Assembly (NCBI RefSeq): GCF_029962605.1 | Contig: NZ_CP124750.1 | Span: 4,278,001 to 4,342,000, forward strand | Length of the DNA: 64,000 nt | Direction of reading: 5' to 3' | Source of the DNA: Serratia sarumanii | GTDB taxonomy: Bacteria > Pseudomonadota > Gammaproteobacteria > Enterobacterales > Enterobacteriaceae | Shown: piece by piece, positions 26,372 through 35,341 of the stretch | How the letters are laid out: each line of letters starts with the position of its first letter | Position numbering within the stretch: the stretch's first letter is position 1 | Made by a program: the position numbers and the translations under genes | The notes under the pieces: model-generated | Seen by the model: the letters and a program-made list of their open reading frames with translations, nothing else | Told to the model about the DNA's origin: nothing | The model's database searches: none

Positions 26372-27196
26372 ATGACAACGCAACAACCCATCATCAAACT
26401 CCACGATGGTAATCTGATGCCGCAGTTGGGTCTCGGCGTTTGGCAGGCGAGTATTGAAGAGACCACCCGCGCGGTGAGCAAAGCGCTGGAGATCGGTTAC
26501 CGCTCCATCGACACCGCCGCGATCTACAAGAACGAGGAAGGCGTCGGCGCCGCGCTGCAGTCCAGCTCGCTGCCGCGCAGCGAGCTGTTCATCACCACCA
26601 AGCTGTGGAACGACGATCAGGGCGATCCGCTGGCGGCGCTGGAAACCAGCCTGGAGAAGCTAAAACTGGACTATGTGGATCTGTACCTGATCCACTGGCC
26701 GCGCCCGCAGCAGGATCAATACATCTCCGCCTGGCGCGAACTGATCAACCTGCGCGAACAAGGCCTGGTGAAAAGCATCGGCGTATGCAACTTCCATACG
26801 CCGCACCTGCAGCGCCTGCTGGATGAAACCAACGTGGCGCCGGTCGTCAATCAGATAGAGCTGCATCCGCTGCTGCAACAGCGCCAGCTGCGTGCCTGGA
26901 ACGCCACGCACCACATCGCCACCGAATCCTGGAGCCCGCTGGCGCAGGGCGGTGAAGGGGTGTTCGACCAGCCGCTGATCAAGGCGCTGGCCGAAAAATA
27001 CGAGAAAACCCCGGCGCAGATCGTGGTGCGCTGGCACCTGGACAGCGGCCTTATCGTGATCCCGAAATCGGTCACGCCGTCGCGCATCCGCGAAAACTTC
27101 GAGGTGTTTGATTTCAAACTCGATAAGGACGAACTGGGCGAGATCGCCAAGCTGGACGTCGGTAACCGCCTTGGGCCGGATCCGGATACCCTGTAA
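26372..27196 (+). CDS. dkgA: 2,5-diketo-D-gluconate reductase A / methylglyoxal reductase
   Basis: DkgA is an NADPH-dependent aldo-keto reductase acting on 2,5-diketo-gluconate, methylglyoxal and beta-keto esters. The 274-residue protein has the AKR barrel with catalytic residues in SIDTAAIYKNEEGVG (Asp and Tyr), FITTKLWND (Lys) and YLIHWPRP (His), and the cofactor-binding IPKSVTPSRIRENFEVF near the C-terminus. ATG 26372 is preferred because AAGGAG lies six bases upstream; ATG 26366 overlaps that site. It is part of the YqhC regulon by position. Confidence 0.94.
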   Translation: MTTQQPIIKLHDGNLMPQLGLGVWQASIEETTRAVSKALEIGYRSIDTAAIYKNEEGVGAALQSSSLPRSELFITTKLWNDDQGDPLAALETSLEKLKLDYVDLYLIHWPRPQQDQYISAWRELINLREQGLVKSIGVCNFHTPHLQRLLDETNVAPVVNQIELHPLLQQRQLRAWNATHHIATESWSPLAQGGEGVFDQPLIKALAEKYEKTPAQIVVRWHLDSGLIVIPKSVTPSRIRENFEVFDFKLDKDELGEIAKLDVGNRLGPDPDTL

Positions 27197-27207
27197 CCCC
27201 TCCCCAA

Positions 27208-27234
27208 GCCCTCTCCCGTCGGAGGGGGCTTTTC
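27208..27234 (+). terminator. terminator after dkgA
   Basis: AGCCCTCTCC pairs with GGAGGGGGCT around a CGTC loop and is followed by TTTCC. It begins 11 bases after the dkgA stop. Confidence 0.7.
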
Positions 27235-27337
27235 CTTCCCGCGCATTGCCCCCTTACGCCGCCTGACGTTATGATGACGAGCCGGAGGCTCCGCCCGCCG
27301 GTTAATACCGTTAAAAAACAGACAAGCACGGAGCACC

Positions 27338-27943
27338 ATGAAATTCTCTTTCTCACACGGGTCACGGCTGGGCATGCTTTGCATCATGCTGGTGCTGGCG
27401 GGTTGCGCCGGCAAGAAACAGCGCGTCAGCTACGATCGCCACGCCTTCGATAGCGCCATTAAAGACGCCGCCAGCGAATACGGCGTAGACGCCAAGCTGA
27501 TCACCGCCATGATCCAGGTGGAGTCCGGTTTCAACCCCGCCGCAGTGAGCAGATCCAATGCGATCGGCCTGATGCAGCTGAAAGCCGATACCGCCGGCTG
27601 CGACGCCTATCGCTACAAAGGCAAACGCGGTTGCCCGGACGATGACGATCTGCTGGATCCCGACACCAATATCGATCTCGGCGCCGCCTATCTGGCCACC
27701 TTGCAAAAACAACAGCTTAAAGGGATCGCCAATCCAGTTACGCTGCGCTACGCCACCATCATCGCCTACGTCAACGGCACCGGCGCGCTGCTGCGCACCT
27801 TCTCCAGCAACCGTCAGCAGGCCATCGCGATGATCAACAACCTGTCGCCGGAAGCCTTTAACTGGCACGTGCGCAAATACCACCCTGCTCCACAGGCGCC
27901 GCGCCATTTGATGAAAGTGGAAGCCGCCTACGATCGGCTGTGA
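27338..27943 (+). CDS. emtA: membrane-bound endo-type lytic murein transglycosylase
   Basis: EmtA (MltE) is an outer-membrane lipoprotein that cuts peptidoglycan between MurNAc and GlcNAc, forming 1,6-anhydro ends. The 201-residue protein has a lipoprotein signal with lipobox LVLAGC (Cys23). The SLT domain starts near 35: IQVESGFNPAAVS carries catalytic Glu62, followed by NAIGLMQLKADTAG, GAAYLATLQ and YVNGTGALLRTFSS, all characteristic of EmtA rather than Slt70 or MltC. Length matches the E. coli protein (about 203). It is a single-gene unit ended by a strong terminator. Confidence 0.92.
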   Translation: MKFSFSHGSRLGMLCIMLVLAGCAGKKQRVSYDRHAFDSAIKDAASEYGVDAKLITAMIQVESGFNPAAVSRSNAIGLMQLKADTAGCDAYRYKGKRGCPDDDDLLDPDTNIDLGAAYLATLQKQQLKGIANPVTLRYATIIAYVNGTGALLRTFSSNRQQAIAMINNLSPEAFNWHVRKYHPAPQAPRHLMKVEAAYDRL

Positions 27944-27958
27944 TGAGTAAAAGTAAAG

Positions 27959-27985
27959 AGGAGAACCCGAGGGTTCTCCTTTTTG
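27959..27985. terminator. terminator between emtA and ygiQ
   Basis: AGGAGAACCC and GGGTTCTCCT form a long stem followed by TTTTTG. It lies between convergent genes and can serve at least the rightward emtA transcript. Confidence 0.85.
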
Positions 27986-28006
27986 TTTGCGCCCGCGGCG
28001 TGGCCG

Positions 28007-30175
28007 TTACGGCTTGGCTTTGCGAATCGGTTTGCGCGGCGGCCGGTTGGACGGCGTGCGCTGCCGATTGATATCGGTATGTTTGGTCAGCGCCGGCCGG
28101 GTATGGCGCTGCAGGCGTTTCGCTTCGCGCTGCTCGTCGATGCTCGGCGCCGGCACCAGACACTCGCGGCGGCTGCCGATCAGGTGCTTCAGCCCCATCT
28201 CTTCCAGCGCGGCGCGGATCAGCGCCCAGTTGGCCGGATCGTGGTAACGCAGCAGCGCCTTGTGCAGGCGGCGCTGGCGATCGCCGCGCGGCACCACCAC
28301 GTCTTCGCTCTTGTACCCCACCTTGCTCAGCGGGTTTTTGCCGCTGTAATACATGGTGGTGGAGTTGGCCATCGGCGAAGGATAGAAGTTCTGCACCTGA
28401 TCGAGGCGGAAACGGTTCTTCTTCAGCCACAGCGCCAGGTTCACCATGTCTTCATCGCGGGTGCCCGGGTGCGACGAGATGAAGTACGGGATCAGGTACT
28501 GCTCTTTGCCCGCCTGCTTCGAATAGTGATCAAACAGCTGCTTGAAGCGATCGTAGCTGCCCATGCCCGGCTTCATCATCTTCGACAGCGGCCCTTCTTC
28601 GGTGTGCTCCGGCGCGATCTTCAGGTAGCCGCCGACGTGGTGGGTCGCCAGTTCCTTGATATAACGCGGATCTTCCACCGCCAGATCGTAACGAACCCCG
28701 GAAGCGATCAGGATCTTCTTAATGCCCTCCAGCGAACGCGCGCGGCGATACAGCTTGATGGTCGGCTCGTGGTTGGTGTCCATATAGGTGCAGATCTCCG
28801 GATACACGCACGAGGCGCGGCGGCAGGTCTGCTCGGCGCGCGGGTTGGTGCAGCGCAGCATATACATGTTGGCGGTCGGGCCGCCGAGATCGGAGATCAC
28901 GCCGGTGAAGCCCGGCACCTTGTCGCGGATCTCTTCGATTTCGCGAACGATCGAATCTTCCGAACGGCTCTGGATGATGCGCCCTTCATGCTCGGTGATC
29001 GAACAGAACGAGCAGCCGCCGTAGCAGCCGCGCATGATATTCACCGAGAAACGGATCATGTCATAGGCCGGAATGCGATCCTGGCCGTAGGACGGGTGCG
29101 GCACGCGCTGATAAGGCAGCGCGAAGACGCTGTCCATCTCCGGCGTGGTCAGCGGGATCGCCGGCGGGTTGATCCACACGTAGCGGTCGCCGTGTTTCTG
29201 CATCAGCGCACGGGCGCAGCCCGGGTTGGTTTCATGGTGCAGAATGCGCGAGGTGTGCGCATACAGCACCTTGTCGCCCTTCACTTTCTCGAAGGACGGC
29301 AGCAGCACATAGGTCTTCTCCCACGGCTTCGGCTTGGCGGCGCGCACGGTGACAGGCTTGGCTTCCGGCTCTTTCGGCTTGGCGCCGTCGGCGCACGGCA
29401 GATCGTCGCCGTACGGGTTCGGGATAGGTTCGATGCGGCCCGGCTTGTCGAGGCGGGTGGAATCCACGCCGCTCCAGCCCGGCAGCGCTTCTTTGCGCAT
29501 TACGGCGGTATTGCGAATATCGTGGATGTCGCCAATCTTCTCACCGGCGGCCAGGCGATGCGCCACTTCCACCAGCGGGCGTTCACCGTTGCCGTAGATC
29601 AGCATGTCGGCCTTGGAATCCACCAGCACCGAGCGGCGCACGGTATCCGACCAGTAATCGTAGTGGGCGATGCGGCGCAGGCTGGCTTCGATGCCACCCA
29701 GCACGATCGGCACGTCTTTGTAGGCTTCTTTACAGCGCTGGCTGTAGACCAGGGTGGCGCGATCCGGGCGCTTGCCGCCGACGTTGCCGGCGGTGTAGGC
29801 ATCGTCGTGGCGCAGTTTGCGATCGGCGGTATAACGGTTGATCATCGAGTCCATGTTGCCGGCGGTGATGCCGAAGAACAGGTTCGGTTTCCCCAATCGC
29901 ATGAAGTCTTCTTTGTTGCTCCAGTCCGGCTGCGCGATGATGCCGACGCGGAAGCCCTGCGCTTCCAGCATGCGGCCGATGATCGCCATGCCGAAGCTCG
30001 GGTGATCGACATAGGCGTCGCCGCTGATGATGATCACATCGCAGCTGTCCCAGCCCAGTTGATCCATCTCTGCTCGCGACATCGGTAAAAACGGCGCGGT
30101 GCCAAAACATTCCGCCCAATAAGGCTTATAGGAAAACAGTTCACGATCGGGTTGGATCAGGCTGGTGGTGCTCAT
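28007..30175 (-). CDS. ygiQ: radical SAM protein YgiQ
   Basis: The 722-residue protein of the UPF0313/YgiQ family has the radical SAM cluster CYGGCSFC (CX3CX2C) near residue 385, preceded by NIMRGC and followed by [14 protein letters not shown] cobalamin-binding-like N-terminal region (about 45-150, [20 protein letters not shown]) comes first, as in B12-dependent radical SAM enzymes. A basic tail at the C-terminus is rich in Arg/Lys/Pro. The substrate of YgiQ is not known. It keeps its E. coli position near ftsP-plsC-parC, but a salvage island is inserted upstream of it here. Confidence 0.93.
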   Translation of the reverse strand: MSTTSLIQPDRELFSYKPYWAECFGTAPFLPMSRAEMDQLGWDSCDVIIISGDAYVDHPSFGMAIIGRMLEAQGFRVGIIAQPDWSNKEDFMRLGKPNLFFGITAGNMDSMINRYTADRKLRHDDAYTAGNVGGKRPDRATLVYSQRCKEAYKDVPIVLGGIEASLRRIAHYDYWSDTVRRSVLVDSKADMLIYGNGERPLVEVAHRLAAGEKIGDIHDIRNTAVMRKEALPGWSGVDSTRLDKPGRIEPIPNPYGDDLPCADGAKPKEPEAKPVTVRAAKPKPWEKTYVLLPSFEKVKGDKVLYAHTSRILHHETNPGCARALMQKHGDRYVWINPPAIPLTTPEMDSVFALPYQRVPHPSYGQDRIPAYDMIRFSVNIMRGCYGGCSFCSITEHEGRIIQSRSEDSIVREIEEIRDKVPGFTGVISDLGGPTANMYMLRCTNPRAEQTCRRASCVYPEICTYMDTNHEPTIKLYRRARSLEGIKKILIASGVRYDLAVEDPRYIKELATHHVGGYLKIAPEHTEEGPLSKMMKPGMGSYDRFKQLFDHYSKQAGKEQYLIPYFISSHPGTRDEDMVNLALWLKKNRFRLDQVQNFYPSPMANSTTMYYSGKNPLSKVGYKSEDVVVPRGDRQRRLHKALLRYHDPANWALIRAALEEMGLKHLIGSRRECLVPAPSIDEQREAKRLQRHTRPALTKHTDINRQRTPSNRPPRKPIRKAKP

Positions 30176-30200
30176 TCTGCTGCTCTTTTTACAGGTTAAT

Positions 30201-30220
30201 TAATCGCCGGGCGGCGATTA
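30201..30220. promoter_or_regulatory. palindrome TCGCCG-N-CGGCGA, left of the GntR gene
   Basis: TAATCGCCG (30201-30209), GG, CGGCGATTA (30212-30220) is a perfect 9-2-9 dyad between the ygiQ start and the gntR stop. It overlaps the ygiQ promoter region and shares its core with the dyad at 31040-31058. Confidence 0.5.
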
Positions 30221-30255
30221 TACGCACTAGCTGCAAAAAGAGCATGGTTATTTCG

Positions 30256-30990
30256 CTAACCGTTCACTTCGAATTCATAAACGTCGCTGCGGCACAAGAT
30301 ATCGCTGAACTCCAGCGCCTCACCCTGGGCATTGCGGCTGGTCTGGGTGATGTGCAACAACGGCGCGCCGCACGGCACGTTGAGCAGCTCGGCAACCTCG
30401 TCGCTGCAGGATACCGCCTTCAGCAGAAAGTGTTTATCTTCAGGCACGATGCCGCGCGATTGCCATAACGCATACAGCGAATGTTCCAGCTGCCCCGGTT
30501 CGGGCAGGAAGCGCGGCGGAATATAGGTGGTTTCCAGCGAGACCGGGCTGCCGTTCAGCAAGCGCAAACGCCGCAGTTTGACCACCTCATCCCCTTCCGC
30601 CAGCCCCAGCGCCGCTGCGGCCTTGGCCGGCGCGCCGACCCGGGTGCGCAGCAGCCATCGATTGCTGACGCTGCTGCCGTGGCGCAGCGCCTGAGCGGTG
30701 AAACCGCTGTCCTTATCGAGGGAATAGCCAATGTGCATCGCCACGCGGGTGCCAACGCCCTGCTGTCGCAAAATCAGCCCCTTCTCCTCCAGCAGTTTCA
30801 TCGCCTTGCTGACGGTGACGCGCGACAGCGCCAGGCCTTCCGCCATCTGCCGTTCGGGCGGCAAAAACGCCTCTGCTGCCAGCACCTGCTGCCTGATCGC
30901 GGTTTCTATCGCCGATGCCAACTGAATATAACGCGGCGCTACCGCCCCCTGCGCCAGATGGCCACGCAGCCAGGCCATAAAATCCGTCAT
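30256..30990 (-). CDS. GntR/HutC-family regulator, YegW-like
   Basis: The 244-residue protein has an N-terminal winged helix of the GntR family (about 18-85: YIQLASAIETAIRQQVL, LPPERQMAEGLALSRVTVSKAMKLLEEKGLI). A C-terminal UTRA ligand domain (about 100-240, including LETTYIPPRFLP and LLHITQTSRNAQGEALEFSD) places it in the HutC subfamily. In E. coli the related yegW lies in yegTUVW with a nucleoside transporter, an ADP-ribosylglycohydrolase-like protein and a PfkB kinase. Here it is divergent from an NCS1 permease and a YegV-like kinase, which it probably controls. The ligand would be a nucleoside or sugar phosphate, by inference. Confidence 0.82.
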   Translation of the reverse strand: MTDFMAWLRGHLAQGAVAPRYIQLASAIETAIRQQVLAAEAFLPPERQMAEGLALSRVTVSKAMKLLEEKGLILRQQGVGTRVAMHIGYSLDKDSGFTAQALRHGSSVSNRWLLRTRVGAPAKAAAALGLAEGDEVVKLRRLRLLNGSPVSLETTYIPPRFLPEPGQLEHSLYALWQSRGIVPEDKHFLLKAVSCSDEVAELLNVPCGAPLLHITQTSRNAQGEALEFSDILCRSDVYEFEVNG

Positions 30991-31648
30991 TCGCCCGCCC
31001 TCTTACCTATGCCATTTGTCTGGATTTCGTTTTTTATCCTATCGCCGATCCGGCGATAAGCCCCTCACCTTAACTAAAATATCGCTAATGTTTTCAGAGT
31101 GGCATCACAATTTTTGCCTAATGGACTTTCATTGGATCTAGATCGCGCGTAATCTGTGCTTATTGATGTTGATACATCAATCGCACCAACACCAGGGACC
31201 CACTTTAAAAACAATAAAAAACCCGCTGCCGGCCCTAAAGGATACCCTTGATGGCCGGTAGCGGGGATATACTGTCAGCACAAACGGCCGAGAATAAGCA
31301 ACGTAGCTAATGGATAGCTTGCTCACTGCTCATAGCCACATCACAGGATCCCCTCGCGGTGGGCGCAACGGATCGATGTCGGCAAATAGAAACGTTCCCG
31401 CTTCGCCAAACCCCGCTGCAGACCCACTCTTTGACTACACTCATTGGCGCCGTGCGGCCGACGTGCCTCACCCGATAAGGCGGATACCGCCCTCACTTTG
31501 ACAGACCCGGCGGTCTCAGCCGCTACACACTGCGCGGAATCGGCGTCTTCACCGACAACGGAATAGCCGGCGTCAACCGCGCCAACGGAATCGATTTTCA
31601 GTCAACTGCGGCGGCCCTCGCGGCCCTGCGCTACAGGGATCATTTGCT
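30991..31648. other. 658-bp gntR-permease gap with palindrome, repeat-like segments and possible gene remnant
   Basis: No intact gene is visible. The gap holds the dyad at 31040-31058, repeat-like segments at 31189-31201 and 31308-31323, and a GC-rich right half. The frame that ends at the TGA 31649-31651 overlap region reads, from about 31497, YTLRGIGVFTDNGIAGVN and AAALAALRYRDHLL. It is protein-like but has no usable start codon. It may be a decayed gene, since yegU-type genes normally occupy this place, or chance. The match to any family is not established. Confidence 0.35.
31040..31058. promoter_or_regulatory. palindrome TCGCCG-N-CGGCGA, upstream of the GntR gene
   Basis: TATCGCCG (31040-31047), ATC, CGGCGATA (31051-31058) is a perfect 8-3-8 dyad, 50-68 bp upstream of the gntR ATG on its 5' side. 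It is a candidate autoregulatory operator. Confidence 0.5.
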
Positions 31649-33046
31649 ATGACCGATATCAATCGCAATGAAGCATGGAAGGTAGAAAGCACCGGTATCG
31701 ATCGGGTGCCGGACGCGGAACAGACCGGCAAGCCCATCGAGCTGTTTTGGATCTGGTCGGCGGCCAATATCGGCATTCTCGGCGTGGTGTACGGCGCCAT
31801 TATCGTCGGCTTCGGCTTATCCTTCCTGCAATCGGTACTCGCCGCGCTGGTCGGCGTCGCCAGCTTCGTGCTGGTCGGTCTCACCAGCTTCGCCGGCAAG
31901 CGCGGGCGCACCTCTACGCTGACGCTCTCGCGGGTGATTTTCGGCCTGAAGGGCAACGTGGCGCCCACCCTGTTCAGTTGGATCAACCTGATGGGCTGGG
32001 AAGCGGTCAACGTGATCACCGGCACCCTGACGCTGGCGGCGCTGTTCGAGGCCTTCGGGTTGGGTAGCAGCCACCTGCTGACCGCGCTCAGCCTGCTGCT
32101 GTTCGGCGGGCTCACTGTCATCGTCAGCCTGCTGGGGCAAAATACCGTGGTCTGGATGCAAAGCTGGTTCAGCCGCATCTTCGGCACCATGACGCTGATC
32201 GTGGTGCTCTATATCCTGTTCAACACCGAGTGGAGCCAGGTGCTGGCGCTGCCTTCCGGCAGCTGGTTGACCGGCTTCCTGCCGGCGGTATCGGTGATTG
32301 CCGCCGGTACCGGCATCAGTTGGGCGATCGCCGGCGCCGATTACAGCCGCTATCAAAGCCCGAGCTCGTCGAGCAAAAGCATTTTCGCCGCGGTAATGGG
32401 CGGCGCCTGTTTGCCGCTGATGCTGCTGATGCTGGCCGGCATCCTGCTTTCCGTGCAGCTGCCCGATCTGGCCAGCGCCGCCAACCCCATCGCACTGATA
32501 GGCTCGGTGCTGCCCGCCTGGATGGCCATTCCTTATCTGCTGGCCGCCACCGCCGGCATCGTCACCATCGCGGTGCTCAGCCTGTATTCCGCCAGCCTTA
32601 ACCTGCTGACTATCGGCGTGCAGGTCAAGCAGTGGCTGGCGGTGTCGATCGACGCGGTGGTGGTGTTGGGCATCGCCCTGTATGTGCTGTTCATCTCCGG
32701 TGATTTCATGGGGCCGTTCATCTCCTTCCTGGTGTTCTGCGGCGTCTTCCTGGCGGCCTGGGAGGCGATTTTCCTGCTCGATTACCTGTGCCTGCGCCGC
32801 CGCCACGGGTATGATGGCAACGCTTTGTACGGCCTGCATGGCCAGAACCGCGGCGTGCGCAAAGCCCCGCTGTTCTGCTGGTTCCTCGGCGCCCTGTGCG
32901 GCCTGCTGGTCACCAAAACCGGTTTTATCGACGGCCCGCTGGCCAAAGGCCTGTTCGCCGATTCCAGCCTGGGGCTGTTTGTGTCGTTCGCGGTGAGTCT
33001 GATCGCTTACGGTCTGTACCTGACCCAACGCAGAGAACATCAATGA
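31649..33046 (+). CDS. NCS1-family nucleobase/nucleoside permease
   Basis: This 465-residue inner-membrane transporter has about twelve hydrophobic segments. NCS1 hallmarks are the N-terminal GKPIELFWIWSAANIGILG (about 27-45), the substrate-region FSWINLMGWEAVNVITGT and the GTGISWAIAGADYSRYQ loop. It differs from the 3.3-kb permease. Its stop overlaps the ATG of the PfkB kinase (ATGA), so uptake and phosphorylation are coupled. Such permease/kinase pairs are seen for pseudouridine and other nucleosides, but no pseudouridine-5'-phosphate glycosidase follows. The substrate is therefore open. AGGGA lies ahead of the ATG. Confidence 0.82.
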   Translation: MTDINRNEAWKVESTGIDRVPDAEQTGKPIELFWIWSAANIGILGVVYGAIIVGFGLSFLQSVLAALVGVASFVLVGLTSFAGKRGRTSTLTLSRVIFGLKGNVAPTLFSWINLMGWEAVNVITGTLTLAALFEAFGLGSSHLLTALSLLLFGGLTVIVSLLGQNTVVWMQSWFSRIFGTMTLIVVLYILFNTEWSQVLALPSGSWLTGFLPAVSVIAAGTGISWAIAGADYSRYQSPSSSSKSIFAAVMGGACLPLMLLMLAGILLSVQLPDLASAANPIALIGSVLPAWMAIPYLLAATAGIVTIAVLSLYSASLNLLTIGVQVKQWLAVSIDAVVVLGIALYVLFISGDFMGPFISFLVFCGVFLAAWEAIFLLDYLCLRRRHGYDGNALYGLHGQNRGVRKAPLFCWFLGALCGLLVTKTGFIDGPLAKGLFADSSLGLFVSFAVSLIAYGLYLTQRREHQ

Positions 33047-33975
33047 GTGAGTGGGAAGCTGTAACACCTGTCCTGGTGATTGGGGGCGCGGTCGGCGATC
33101 TGGTGATGACGCTGCCGCGCCTGCCGACCAGCGGCGAAGATATCGAAGCCCAGCCGCAGGCGCGGCAAATCGGCGGCTGCGCGTTCAACGTGGCGCGCGC
33201 GCTGGTGCGCCTGGAAACGCCGGTGATTAACGGCATGCCGGTTGGCAACGGCGAATGGGGCGCGGCTGCCGAAGCCGCCATGGGCGAGCTGGGGCTGGAG
33301 GTGCTGCTGCGCCACGGCCAGATGGACAACGGCTGGTGCCTGGCGCTGGTGGAGCCAAACGGTGAACGCACCTTCATCACGGTTTCCGGCTGCGAAAGCC
33401 AATGGAATAAAGCGCAGCTGGCGACGCTGCCGCTGACGGAGCACACCCTGATCTACGCCAGCGGCTACGAGCTGGCGGGCGAAAGCGGCGAGGCGCTGCG
33501 CGAGTGGCTGACGCGCATGCCGTTCGACCAACCGCGCCTGATCGATCCCGGCCCGCGCATCGCTCAGCTCAGCGAAGATTTCTTCGCCATGCTCAGCGAC
33601 AGCCACACCCTATTGACGCTCAACCGCGACGAAGTGGCCGCGCTGTGCGGCGGCGGCGACGCCGTGGAGGGCGCGCAGCGCTATGCCGCCGCTCGTAACC
33701 TGACGCTGGTTTGCCGCCTGGATCGCGACGGCGCGTGGATCTGCGACGGCCGCACGCCGCCGCTGCACGTGCCCGCCTATCCGGTAGACGTCGTCGACAC
33801 CATCGGCGCGGGCGATGCCCACTGCGCCGGTTTGCTGGCGGGCCTGTCCGCCGGCTGGCCGCTGCCGCAGGCGGTCGATCTGGCCAACCGGGTCGCCGCT
33901 TGCGTGGTGGCCAGCCTCGGCGCCGCCAATCCGCCGGACCGGCAGCAGTTGCAACAGCGCTTCCCGCAGGCCTGA
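33043..33975 (+). CDS. PfkB-family carbohydrate/nucleoside kinase, YegV-like
   Basis: The 310-residue kinase starts at ATG 33043 inside the permease stop; upstream residues in the open frame are not conserved. It has the PfkB N-terminal signature (GGCAFNVARALVRLETPV, about 42-59) and the catalytic DTIGAGDAHCAGLLAGL near 252-268, with the general base Asp in GAGD. Overall it resembles E. coli YegV, found with YegW-type regulators. It probably phosphorylates the compound brought in by the adjacent permease, for example a nucleoside or modified ribose. The sequence does not identify the sugar. Confidence 0.83.
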   Translation: MSEWEAVTPVLVIGGAVGDLVMTLPRLPTSGEDIEAQPQARQIGGCAFNVARALVRLETPVINGMPVGNGEWGAAAEAAMGELGLEVLLRHGQMDNGWCLALVEPNGERTFITVSGCESQWNKAQLATLPLTEHTLIYASGYELAGESGEALREWLTRMPFDQPRLIDPGPRIAQLSEDFFAMLSDSHTLLTLNRDEVAALCGGGDAVEGAQRYAAARNLTLVCRLDRDGAWICDGRTPPLHVPAYPVDVVDTIGAGDAHCAGLLAGLSAGWPLPQAVDLANRVAACVVASLGAANPPDRQQLQQRFPQA

Positions 33976-34009
33976 CGTTTCATGGCGCCGTCACGCGGCG
34001 CCTTCTGCC

Positions 34010-35260
34010 TTACTGCGCCGCCGCCGCGCTCTCCTGCGGCGGGTGGCGATAGTTGAAGCTCAACGCGAACACGATCCCCAACACCAGCGTATACAGCGCA
34101 AACACCAGCCAGATGCTCTGCCAGTCTTTCACGCCGTCATGGCTGAAGAAGTCCACCACCTCGCCGCTGGCAAGCGCCCCCAGATAGGCGCCCAAACCGT
34201 TCACCATGGTCATGAACAGCCCCTGCGCGCTGGCGCGGATGCGGCGATCGGCCTCTTTCTCGACGAAGATGGCGCCGGAGATATTGAAGAAGTCGAACGC
34301 ACAGCCGTAGACGATCATCGACAGCAGCAGCAGAACGAAACCAAAGCCGACCGGCGTGCCATAGGCCAGGAACAGGAAGCGCAGCGTCCAGGCCGCCATG
34401 CTGATCAGCATCACCTGCTTGATGCCGTAACGGCGCAGGAAGAAGGGAATGGTGAGGATAAAGAATACTTCGGAGATCTGCGACAGCGACAGCAGCACCG
34501 CCGGATACCGGACGCTGAGGCTGTCCTGATACAGCGGGTTGAGCGACAGATCGTGCAGGAACGGGTTGCCGAAGGTATTGGTTATCTGCAGCGCCGCGCC
34601 AAGCAACATGGCGAACAGGAAAAACAGCGCCATGCGCCGCTGGCGGAACAGCACCAGCGCATCCAGCCCCAGCACGCTCACCCAGCTCTTCGACTCGGCC
34701 GCGCGGTTGGTCGGGCAGCGCGGCAGCGTCAGTGAATAAGCGGACAGCAGCAGCGACGCCGCAGAAGCCAGATACAGCTGCAGATTGCTGAGCTCGATTC
34801 GGCTGAAGCCGACCAGCCACATCGCCAGAATGAACCCCACCGTGCCGTACACCCGCACCGGCGGAAAGTCCTTCACCGTGTCAAAGCCGTGCTTTTCGAG
34901 ACAAAAATAGGAAATGGCGTTAGAGAGCGCGATGGTCGGCATATAGACCATGGCGTTGAACAGCATCACCCAGAACATCAGCATCGGTTGCTCGACCTGC
35001 GCCGCGCAGTACAGCGCCAGCGCCCCGAGCAGGTGACAAAGCGCATACAGGTAGTTGGCCTTCATCCACCGATCGGCGATGATGCCCGCCAGCCCCGGCA
35101 TGATCAGCGCGGCGATGCCTTTGGCGCTGTAAACCATCCCCACCTGCATGCCGCTGAAATGCAGCGTGTTGATCATGTAGGAGCCCAGCGTCACCAACCA
35201 GGCACCCCAGATAAAGAACTGCAGGAAAATCATGACCTTCAATCGTGCTTTTATCGCCAT
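34010..35260 (-). CDS. xapB: xanthosine/nucleoside:proton symporter
   Basis: XapB imports xanthosine and other nucleosides. The 416-residue protein has twelve membrane segments of the NupG/XapB family. Conserved stretches include FLQFFIWGAWLVTLGSYM at the start, FNAMVYMPTIALSNAISY, and IVYGCAFDFFNISGAIFVE with the family's Phe/Asp-rich helix. ATG 35260 is chosen because AAGG lies 8 nt upstream; GTG 35269 and ATG 35266 are too close. It follows xapA with 81 bp between, as in the E. coli xapAB operon, and XapR is encoded divergently. Confidence 0.9.
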   Translation of the reverse strand: MAIKARLKVMIFLQFFIWGAWLVTLGSYMINTLHFSGMQVGMVYSAKGIAALIMPGLAGIIADRWMKANYLYALCHLLGALALYCAAQVEQPMLMFWVMLFNAMVYMPTIALSNAISYFCLEKHGFDTVKDFPPVRVYGTVGFILAMWLVGFSRIELSNLQLYLASAASLLLSAYSLTLPRCPTNRAAESKSWVSVLGLDALVLFRQRRMALFFLFAMLLGAALQITNTFGNPFLHDLSLNPLYQDSLSVRYPAVLLSLSQISEVFFILTIPFFLRRYGIKQVMLISMAAWTLRFLFLAYGTPVGFGFVLLLLSMIVYGCAFDFFNISGAIFVEKEADRRIRASAQGLFMTMVNGLGAYLGALASGEVVDFFSHDGVKDWQSIWLVFALYTLVLGIVFALSFNYRHPPQESAAAAQ

Positions 35261-35341
35261 CGCCATCACCTTGTTATTATGCTTTCAACGATGATTGGTG
35301 CGGCGGGCCCCCTGCAGCCCGCCGCCGGTTTGCCTGCGGTG

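Noticed and set aside
27983..30088. 701-codon plus-strand frame opposite ygiQ
   Set aside because: Antisense shadow of a conserved radical SAM gene; no motifs.
31310..31501. 63-codon frame in the gntR-permease gap
   Set aside because: Begins inside the repeat-like segment, lacks a ribosome site and shows no protein-like pattern.
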